Assembly: GCA_030180135.1 (NCBI GenBank)
Contig: CM058235.1
Span: 12,881,145-12,945,144, forward strand
DNA length: 64,000 nt
DNA from: Orychophragmus violaceus
Taxonomy: Eukaryota > Streptophyta > Magnoliopsida > Brassicales > Brassicaceae
Direction: 5' to 3'
Position numbers and translations under genes: made by a program. Below, in pieces: positions 56,154-64,000 of the stretch (the stretch's first letter is position 1; the number at the start of each line of letters is the position of its first letter). Under the pieces are notes generated by a model. That model did not search any database and had not been told where the DNA came from. It saw only the letters and a program-made list of their open reading frames with translations.

Positions 56154-57269
56154 GGGCATCATGCAACTCGCCAAGCCGCCATAGATGATTCCGGTCACAA
56201 TTTGGTTACTGGTGTAGTCGCCTCCGCCGCTACATATGTTTCTTCCTGCCGATCTAACTCCACACAAAGTCACCAGAAAACACTGCGTATGAAATAAAAC
56301 ACTACAATTCATCACCGCTATCTCCGATTTGCTGCGCTTCAAAACAGAAATCTACTCAGAAGAGAAACACCATGGTAAGGTACCAGCCAGCCCGCTCAGC
56401 TCGATCGGGCATCGAAACCAACAACTTAAAGTTCTCGGCTTGTAGGGCAAGAGAAGGAGAGATCTTCGGTGTCGCGGCGGTGAAGCACTGTGGTAGTATA
56501 TCGGTATATTTGGCCTATAACCGGAAGAGAACTGCCGAACAGAGTCAGGAATATGAACCGAGCAAAGAACCCGAAATTTATTCAAAACAAAACCATCTGA
56601 ATACTCATAATATGCTACAAAGAAGGAGGATTGGATAGAGAGACATAAGTAACTATTTCATCGGTGCGACAAGACCCGCTACCAGAACGAAAACGTAAAG
56701 GATGGAGTCTAGAGAGAAGTAGAAAGGAGAAGATAAATATTATTAATGGAGATAGACCAATTACCCAAAAGAATACTTAATAAACAATCGAGAAGTAACA
56801 AGGTATAAAAAAAGGTTTGGAAAAAGAAAATAACAAAAATATAGGAAAAAAACAAAAAGTTCAAATTGTAAAAGATAGAACTAGGAGATAAACACTAATG
56901 AAAAAAAATCAAGCCGGTAAATTCAGAAAGTTACAAATTATTATAATATTAAGATTTATATGAATGAAAGAAATATACTTTACAAAAAGAATGAAAGGAA
57001 TATGAAGAACAAGTAAATATATGTACAATAATATATGAAAAACTAATAAAACTCATAAAAGCATAAAAATATTGATAGTTGAAATAAATATTATTTATAT
57101 ATTTGGATGAAGATATTATATTATTATAATAGTTATATTAATATACTTTAATAAAAAATCTAATAAACTGTTATTATATAAGTGATCAATTTTTTTGTAT
57201 AAATTAAGATATTATAATATAATATAAGTGACTAGTTTTCTCTAACCATCGATTAACATGATTATTGTC
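56154..57269. other. Unassigned sequence, then AT-rich spacer
   Basis: 56154-56720 is less AT-rich and, on the minus strand, resembles a transcribed leader (CT-rich, ggcggagg motifs), like the 5' parts of the retroposons at 18, 35 and 43 kb. No recognisable protein. 56721-57269 is AT-rich spacer. Confidence 0.35.
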
Positions 57270-57630
57270 CAGTTCGTTTTGTAGTCGCTATCGACTAGCG
57301 ACCAGCGACAACGACAGTAACAATCGCTATGTTGTTTGTTTTTGAGTCGCTGTGATAGTCACTACGACAATCGCTGTGTTGTTCGTATTAGAGTCGCTGC
57401 GACTGTTGCTTAATTATTTTTAAAAAAATCGCCTCACAATCGCTCTTAAAATCAGCGATCGAATTTTGAATCGCTAGTCGCTAATTTGGAATCGCTGCGA
57501 CAGTTGCTATCGCCAGCAACTGACAAACGAACACGTTTGAAGTCGTTGTGACAGTCGCTGTTGCTAGCGACCGCCAAACAAACACATTTAGAGTTGCTAT
57601 CGCTGTCGCCAGCAACTGCGAAACGAACAG
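57270..57630. mobile_element. MITE-like element built of GTCGCT repeats
   Basis: The ends CAGTTCGTTTTGTAGTCGCT and the inverse CTGTTCGTTTCGCAGTTGCT form TIRs. The interior is tandem and inverted AGTCGCTGCGAC / GCTATCGCCAGCAACTG units, some followed by AAACGAACAC. hAT-like terminal form, but no matching 8 bp duplication was found. Confidence 0.6.
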
Positions 57631-58448
57631 AGCGTGTGATTTTCTGTAGCAAAGAGAAACTGATCCTAATATTAATGACTACCAAGCCACTTGGTGAAAA
57701 CGTACATTTTGAAAAATTACGTTCTTAAGCCTGGCCACAAATTTCATTCTGCCACTAAGCAATTATATTGACTTCTACCCCTTATCTCACATTGACTCCT
57801 TCATTGACTTTGAAGTTTCAAATTAGATATTTTTAGGTTTTGTTATCCAAATTTGTCACCAAAATGTTAAAACTCCAAAATTGCATAACTTTTTTAAAGA
57901 CTTTATTAAAATATTTCAAAATGAACTCTTCCCAAATATAAAATTGTTGGTTTCTGATATATTCGTAAAATAATAATACTAAAAGTTGTATTTTTGAATT
58001 ATTTTACAATAATTCTTTAAATTTTTTTTTTATAATCATAAATATCCTAAAATTTTTATAGGTATAAAGACTAATTCCACAAGGTACATAGAAATCCAGA
58101 TTTTTTTGCCATTAAAAACATATATGGTATCAAATGGAAATAGTTAAATAATTTCATGTTTGAATGTAGTCGATCCCTGACCTAAACCGATAATGTAATT
58201 CCTTCACCAAATGAAAGCCACTATACTACAACCATTTTGGTTAAATTTCTTTTATTTTCCCTCTCTGAAACTAGAGTTTAACAAATAAAACTAGACTTTT
58301 AAGTTTTTATTTATTTATGTCCCTTTCTTTCTTTCTTGTGTGTATCCTGTTTATATATATCCAATATATAGGGGAAAGTTAAAGAATCACATAAAGTTCC
58401 TCAATCTTTGGATGAAGATGATATGGTTTAGGAAAAACCCAAACAAGT
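57631..58448. other. Upstream region of the GLR-like gene
   Basis: AT-rich spacer; a TATA-like TTTATATATATCC near 58349-58361 lies about 90 bp before the first recognisable GLR codon. No other gene seen. Confidence 0.35.
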
Positions 58449-59115
58449 GAAATCAAAGTAGGAGTAGTTCTTGATCTCCATACTCCGTTTTCCAAGATCT
58501 GCCTCACTTCCATTATATATCATTGTCCGATTTCTATAAGCATCATGCTGATTACACGACAAGACTTGTGATTCACGTTAGAGATTCTTTGGAAAATGTT
58601 GTTCAAGCTTCAGCTGCAGGTTCGTTTCTTCTTTGTCTTTTGCTTCTCGGATGCATGTAACGCATCATTTGGATTTATTCTTAATTTGATGATATTGATC
58701 ATAAGTTCTACTTAAGAATTAAGGATTAGGGTCAGAAATGAATATTCAACAAATAAAATACTTTTAGTAGAAAATTTACTTAATTAAGCTTGATACTGTT
58801 TTTTTGGTATAATCAGATAATCATCGTAAATGGAATACTAAATAGCAAATGACGAATTTGCGGTAAAATGATTTTCAATTTATAACAAATTTTCTACAAA
58901 TCTGTGAAAGCATTGTTTAGTTGCAATTTTGTTTGGTTCGATCTACATGTACGAAAGACGGATAAGGGTAATTTGTTTGCGGCAGGCAAGTCCGACAATG
59001 GTGATATATGTAAAGCGGTTAACATCTAATTCTATAATTGAGAAGTGAAAATGCACCAGATTTATTTTTATGAGGCTATTGACCAAGATACCTTTAATGA
59101 AAATTTTAATAAAAA

Positions 59116-59160
59116 GTCTCACATCAGTAGTTGAAGAAATAATTAACAAATATATATAGG
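59116..59160 (+). promoter_or_regulatory. snRNA-type promoter module 1 (USE + TATA)
   Basis: AGTCTCACATCA resembles the plant snRNA upstream sequence element (RTCCCACATCG). After exactly 23 nt comes ATATATATAG. It lies in intron 1 of the GLR-like gene. Confidence 0.45.
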
Positions 59161-59384
59161 GTAAGATAAGAAGAGAGAGAGAGAGAATAGCAATGGCTGG
59201 AGAACTAATGCACCAGATTCATTCTCACGAGCTTAATTACCGGTTTACCCTTAATGAAATAACTCTTAATTATGTTAAATTTCTTTTAAAATCGAGCCCT
59301 CTAGGTTATGTTAATTTTTTTAAAATCGAATCTTCTAGGTTATGTTAATTTTTCCTTTAAAAAAATCGTTGTATTAGGGACATA

Positions 59385-59428
59385 ATGTCCCACATCGGTA
59401 GTTGGAAAGGATCTTAGTAATATATAAG
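59385..59428 (+). promoter_or_regulatory. snRNA-type promoter module 2 (USE + TATA)
   Basis: GTCCCACATCG matches the USE consensus exactly and is followed after 23 nt by TATATAAG. That spacing is characteristic of Pol III (U6-type) plant snRNA promoters. No U6 or other known RNA sequence follows. The first T4 downstream is near 59616, so any Pol III transcript would be about 150 nt. Confidence 0.55.
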
Positions 59429-59639
59429 GTATATTAGTTACTCCACATATCAACTTAATATGGAAGAAGAAGAAGAATGCTTGCGCAATATAATGATCGG
59501 AGTTTTGGAATTACGATGGTCTACGAGAAAAAGCATAAATCGCTCTAAAAAGTCAATCAACGAATCTAAATCTCATGAATCTAAAATATTTCATAATAAA
59601 AATAAACTTCCAATTTTATTTACTCTAACAAAATATTAT

Positions 59640-59669
59640 GTCCGCACAGGGTGCGGACACCCCACCTAG
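59640..59669 (+). mobile_element. Helitron 3' terminus in GLR intron 1
   Basis: The hairpin GTCCGCAC-AGG-GTGCGGAC (59640-59658) is followed by ACCCCAC and CTAG at 59666-59669, then T. This is a canonical Helitron 3' end. The matching 5' TC end was not identified; the element probably includes the USE/TATA modules upstream. Confidence 0.72.
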
Positions 59670-61453
59670 TATTTGTCGTAAAATTTGGTTAAAAAAAAAA
59701 CAATTAAAAAATGTTAGGTTAAAATATTTTTATAACTGAATTTTTTCGTGAGTTTGTTACAAAATAGTGACGTAAATATACCGTTGTACTTGATTTTTTT
59801 CAGTAGACTTGGTCTTTTTAACGTATGAAACAAGATGCGATTTATATGAACATGCTTTACCTAAATAGATATCATACATTCTGTTGACTCTTCCGAATCC
59901 AAGTGTCCTCGTATGTGGTTTATATATAAAGCAAGCTGTATTCGGACAAAGTCTTCATTTTCTTCCTTAGCTTGTAGTGTGGGTGACGACTTACCACTAA
60001 ATTGACAAAGAAGTCCATATTAGTCTTAACTCTGTGAAAAATAATAATTTCTGCTTAATTATTTAACTACTACAAATTTAACCTTGATTTTCTTCTTATT
60101 TTCTGCGTTTCTTGTGGTGCAAGCAGCCTTGGACCTAATCAAGAACGAGCAAGTGAGTGCCATCATTGGACCAAGAAGCTCTATGCAAGCAGAGTTTGTG
60201 ATCAGGCTGGCTGACGAATCTCAAGTACCGACCATCACATTCTCTGCAACAAGCCCGCTTCTAATATCCATCAACAGCCCTTACTTCATTCGAGCCACTG
60301 TCGACGACTCATCCCAGGTCGAAGCCGTTGCAGCCATTGTCAAATCCTTCGGCTGGAGAAGCGTCATCACCATTAACGAGGACAACGAATTTGGAGAAGG
60401 AATAGTACCTTACTTGGCTGATGCTTTACAAGACGTGCAAGCTATTGTAGTCTATAGAAGTTTGATCCCTCAGGAGGCTAATGATGATCAGATTCTCAAG
60501 GAGCTCTATAAGCTAATGACAATGCAGACAAGGGTATTCGTTGTCCACATGGCACCAAATCTTGGTTTTCGTTTTTTTCAGAAAGCTAGAGAGATCGGGA
60601 TGATGGAGGAAGGATATGTATGGTTATTGACAGATGGAATAATGAATTTGATGAGATCTAGCGAACGCGGTAGCAGCTTGGAGAATATGCAAGAGTTCGA
60701 GATGGAAGAAAAAGTTCAAGAAGGTGAATCCATTGATGGGGGATGATACAGAGCTGAGTATTTTTGCGGTATGGGCATACGATTCGATCACTGCGTTGGC
60801 CATGGCTGTGGAGAGAACCAGCACAAAGAACTTGCGGTATGACATTGCTAGCTCCTATCCAAATAACAGGACAGATCTTGGGACCCTAGGGGTCTCTCGC
60901 TACGGTCCAAGTCTTCAAAAGGCACTTTCAGATGTAAAATTTAAGGGTTTAGCAGAAGAGTTTAAGCTCCATAACAGGCAGCTCAAGTCATCAACGTTTG
61001 AGATCATCAATATTATTGGAAAAAAAGAGAAAATTATAGGATTCTGGACACCAAACAATGGACTCGTGAATGCAAAATCAAACAAAACGACATTGTTTCC
61101 AGCGGAGAGGTTCGGGCCAGTGATATGGCCCGGAAAGTCAAATATTATTCCCAAAGGATGGGAGTTTACAACGAACGGGAAGAAGCTTACAGTGGGCGGT
61201 CCAGTAAAGAAAGGCTTCTTCAACTTTGTAAAGGTAAATAAAGATCTGATCAGTAACGCAATGACCCCGACCGGTTACTGTATAGACGTCTTCGAAGCTA
61301 CTCTTAAACAGTTGCCTTACTCAGTCATTCCTCAATACTTGGCTTTCGAGTCACCGGATGAAAACTACGACGAATTGGTGTACCAAGTCTATAATGGGGT
61401 TAGCTCTCTCTCTTTCTTACCTTATTTCTACTTAAAAAGTAACAAATGAGTAT

Positions 61454-61586
61454 GCTAAAAGAATGTTTAGTAGGCTTCCGCCAACCTGGTTTGATTCGGG
61501 TTGGCCACCGAGATTTCACATATCCTCTCGGGTCCAAGGATTAATTGGCTAAACGGACTAATCCTTTAAAAAAAAAAAAATTTACC
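61454..61586 (+). mobile_element. Short SINE-like insertion in GLR intron 2
   Basis: 133 bp with a box B-like GGTTTGATTCGGG and a 3' A13 tail, flanked by the perfect 20 bp direct repeat AAAAAGTAACAAATGAGTAT (61434-61453, 61587-61606). It is probably a 5'-truncated tRNA-type SINE. Confidence 0.8.
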
Positions 61587-63172
61587 AAAAAGTAACAAAT
61601 GAGTATAGTATATTATGTCGATTATATAATAGATTTCTAACATATTAACAATAATTGAGGCAGAGGTGGGATGCAGTTGTGGGAGATGTAACCATCATAG
61701 CAAACAGGTCCTTGTATGTTGATTTCACGTTACCGTACACAGAGTCTGGAGTGTCTATGTTGGTTCCTCTCAGGGACAATGAGAGCAAGAACACATGGGT
61801 GTTCCTCGAACCTTGGAGCTACGACCTATGGGTGACAACTGGTTGCTTCTTCGTATTCATTGGTTTTATTGTGTGGATTTTAGAACACAGAGTCAACACT
61901 GACTTTCGTGGACAGCCTCACCAGCAGATAGACACCAGTTTCTGCTTCTCTTTCTCCACTATGAATTTTGCCCACCGTAAGTTACACCCAAAAAAAACTT
62001 GGCAACGTTGTTAATATATATAGTAGATTATATCCCAATTTATTATCTATACAAGGTTCCAAAATACGAAACAAGATTAAGGAAATAGTATAACTTGTGC
62101 GGTGTTGATATAGGTGAGAAGGTGGTGAGCAATTTAGCGAGGTTTGTGGTGACAGTGTGGTGCTTCATGGTGCTTGTGCTGATTCAGAGCTACACAGCAA
62201 ATCTCACATCTTTCCTCACTGTACCACGGTTCCAACCAGAGGTCACAAACTGGAAAGATCTCATAAAGAATAACGAATCTGTAGGGTTCCAACGCGGCGC
62301 TTTCGTGTTTAACCTTTTGAAAAAACAAGGATTTGTTGAATCTCAGCTCAAGCCTTTTGGTTCCGCTGAAGAATGTAACGAGCTTTTTTCCAATGGGAGT
62401 ATTACAGCATCTTTCGATGAAGTTGCATACCTTAAAGTTATCATTTCTCAGAACTGCTCCAAATACGCAATGGTTGAACCTACCTTTAAGACTGCTGGTT
62501 TTGGCTTTGTAAGTTTCGTATATCCTTTAAACTTACATTTACAACATAGAAAAAGAGGTACGTGTTTTCATTGATTGTAATTTTTATTTTTTTGTTCCTG
62601 TGATCGGTGTGTAGGTGTTCCCCAAGAATTCACCTTTGACTGATGATGTTTCAAGGGCAATCTTGAATGTGACTCAAGGTGATGAAATGCAACATATTGA
62701 GGACAAATGGTTCAAGAAACAGAGTAATTGTCCTGATCAAAACACTATTCTTTCGTCCAACCATCTCAGCCTTAGTAGCTTCTGGGGTCTGTTTCTAATA
62801 GCAGGCCTTGCTTCAACCTTGGCACTTCTCATCTTCGTAGTCAACTTTTTGTACGAATATAGGCACAAGCTATTTCAAGACTCCGAAAACTCCTTTTGGA
62901 GAAAGTTAAGGTCCTTACTTAGAATCTTTGATGAGAAAGACATAAAGTCGCATACTTTCAAGAACAGTGTCGTACATAACGTGAGTTCACCTATTACCCA
63001 AGGCAGTCCAAGCTCTTCAACTGTGCAGATCACAACGCCGCCACGTAGTCCGTCACCAGATAGGGAGTTTGAGCCAAGAAGAGGGTCTTTCAACCTGAGC
63101 GGAGAGCTTTCGAATCTTCATCATGAACGAGATGTAGATGATGAATCTTGTATTCCATGTGAAGGTGTATGA

Positions 63173-63570
63173 TAGAGAGAAATTGGAAAAGTGGAAGAAA
63201 GGTTAGCCACTCTGTTTCCTGCTTTGTTCAGGGTGTAATAGTATTGCTTTCGCTGACTCTATGTTAAGTTTAAACTTATCGGAGGGTGTATTGAATTCTG
63301 GATTTTAGAATGTTTTGATTTTGTTTTAAAATCTATTGGTATTCAACTAATGATTTCTATAAATTTTCTCAAATCACGTATTATTGAATATAGAATTTAA
63401 GTAAAACCATTCATAATCACTTGTAATCCCATGTTATTCAACTAATCATTTTTTTGTTGTTGAAAAAAGAGCTTTTATATTAAAATTGCGAAAACTAAAA
63501 ATAGCTTACGAGCCAAAAGGCTAGAGTTTTATGATAGCAAAAACCATAAACTTAAGTAGAAACACACAAG
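63173..63570. other. 3' flank of the GLR-like gene
   Basis: AT-rich sequence presumably containing the 3'UTR; no poly(A) signal is distinctive. From about 63470 it reads like a LINE 3'-type sequence in reverse (AGCTTTTATATTAAAAT). Confidence 0.35.
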
Positions 63571-63960
63571 TTACATGGTAAGAAAGAAAAAGGATAGTAC
63601 TCGAGTCTTCCGCCTCGTGTACAATACGAAGAGGGTAAAGATAACCAAATTAACCATGACCACCTCTATTACCTCTAGTCTAATTGCCTCGTCCTGTGGA
63701 AGCCTCTGCATATCTTTGACCTTTGCAGATGGTTTGACAGGCCTTTCCCGGAGAATTCTCTTACCTGCAAGGGTTAAGAATTCCCCTTGATCCGGTTCAA
63801 TGTCAATGTCAACAGAAATTTTCTCATCATCAAAAGAATCCAAAGACGAATATTTATTGTTACCCAAAGCTGCACTAGATATGGACCTACGAATAGGACG
63901 CTATACAATAGCTGGAGGAGATACTACCTCAGTAGTGTTCATTTTTCAATCACCTCCCAT
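63571..63960 (-). pseudogene. LINE ORF1 C-terminal fragment
   Basis: The minus-strand frame contains NNKYSSLDSFDDE, acidic stretches, then GKRILRERPVKPSAKVKDMQ. These are typical of the linker near the C-terminus of plant LINE ORF1 (gag-like) proteins, where NKYxxL and SGKRxLRERPxKPS motifs recur. A stop lies upstream (around 63905) and no ORF2 is visible within the window. This is probably a short LINE remnant; the right border lies near or beyond the window end. Confidence 0.5.
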
Positions 63961-64000
63961 ACCTTACGCACCTTAAATAAAATTTTCATTCTCATAGCCT

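Larger units (their letters stand above)
58449..63172 (+). pseudogene. Glutamate receptor-like channel, clade II (GLR2.7/2.8/2.9-like), disrupted
   Basis: GLRs are ligand-gated cation channels at plant membranes. The five exons I read are: 58449-58619, 60127-61398, 61664-61976, 62114-62508 and 62615-63172, all with GT-AG introns in matching phase. Exon 1 begins the amino-terminal domain (EIKVGVVLDLHTPFSKICLT); a 1 bp shift near 58515 breaks it and no signal peptide is visible upstream. Exon 2 has the ligand-binding ATD (VSAIIGPRSSMQAEF), then a deletion with frame change near 60690 after SSLENMQ, then the S1 region (SNAMTPTGYCIDVFEATLKQ). Exon 3 has TM1 (LWVTTGCFFVFIGFIVWI) and a pore start; exon 4 has SYTANLTSFLTV and S2; exon 5 has TM4 (GLFLIAGLASTLALLIFVV) and a Ser/Pro-rich tail. 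Exons 3-5 are intact. Probably a recent pseudogene, unless the breaks are sequencing errors. Confidence 0.85.

Noticed and set aside
59385..59620. U6 snRNA gene
   Set aside because: The USE/TATA module is right but the downstream sequence does not start with or contain U6 sequence.
63575..63790. Plus-strand frame of 71 codons
   Set aside because: Shadow of the minus-strand LINE ORF1 fragment with GKRILRERPVKPS.

Overview
The window is plant nuclear DNA from a Brassicaceae species, most likely a Brassica or Raphanus relative. Evidence for this is the AT-rich intergenic sequence, plant-type GT-AG introns, a DVL/RTFL peptide gene, a clade-II glutamate-receptor-like (GLR) gene, Athila/Copia/Helitron/Tourist-type repeats and Brassicaceae-style tRNA-derived SINEs. 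Species and chromosome cannot be read from the sequence. The dense nesting of transposable elements, including an Athila element, suggests a pericentromeric or otherwise repeat-rich arm region; this is inference.

Layout, left to right. 1-600: unidentified exon-like pieces. 0.9-3.8 kb: Helitron territory, with one complete Helitron (1077-2207), an RPA1-like OB-fold fragment and two further Helitron 5' termini facing each other. 3.98-8.11 kb: a broken LINE split by a 1.4 kb solo LTR. 9035-14509: an intact, young Copia element with a 1,466-residue polyprotein. 16.04-16.38 kb: an intact DVL/RTFL small-peptide gene on the minus strand, the only clearly intact host gene. 16.7-18.1 kb: a MULE with long terminal inverted repeats (TIRs). 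18.2-19.2 kb: a ~963 bp retroposon. 20.6-24.9 kb: a hAT element with a dead transposase. 24.9-29.1 kb: a long region studded with short CAGACTTC/GAAGTCTG palindromes. 29-39.9 kb: mostly gene-free, with MITEs, a SINE, a second copy of the 963 bp retroposon and very AT-rich tandem duplications. 40-44.4 kb: a third retroposon copy hit by a (TC)61 expansion, by a CACTA element carrying a captured 3-isopropylmalate dehydrogenase exon, and by another retroposon. 45.1-56.15 kb: a minus-strand Athila-like element without pol, itself hit by a Tourist MITE, a 3.5 kb solo LTR and a hAT MITE. 57.3-57.6 kb: a GTCGCT-repeat MITE. 58.4-63.2 kb: a GLR2-type gene in five exons with at least two frame breaks, a Helitron 3' end and snRNA-type promoter modules in intron 1, and a SINE in intron 2. 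63.6-63.95 kb: a LINE ORF1 fragment.

No operon-like cooperation is expected. The host content is one growth-regulatory micropeptide gene (DVL/RTFL) and one decayed ion-channel gene (GLR); the rest is a stratified record of transposition. Many target-site duplications (TSDs) can be read exactly, so the insertion order is recoverable in several nests. The most unusual items are the short-palindrome array (25.0-28.6 kb), the ~963 bp retroposon family with clear 15-16 bp TSDs, the CACTA element carrying an IMDH exon, and the paired snRNA-type (USE+TATA, 23 bp spacing) promoter modules in the GLR intron.
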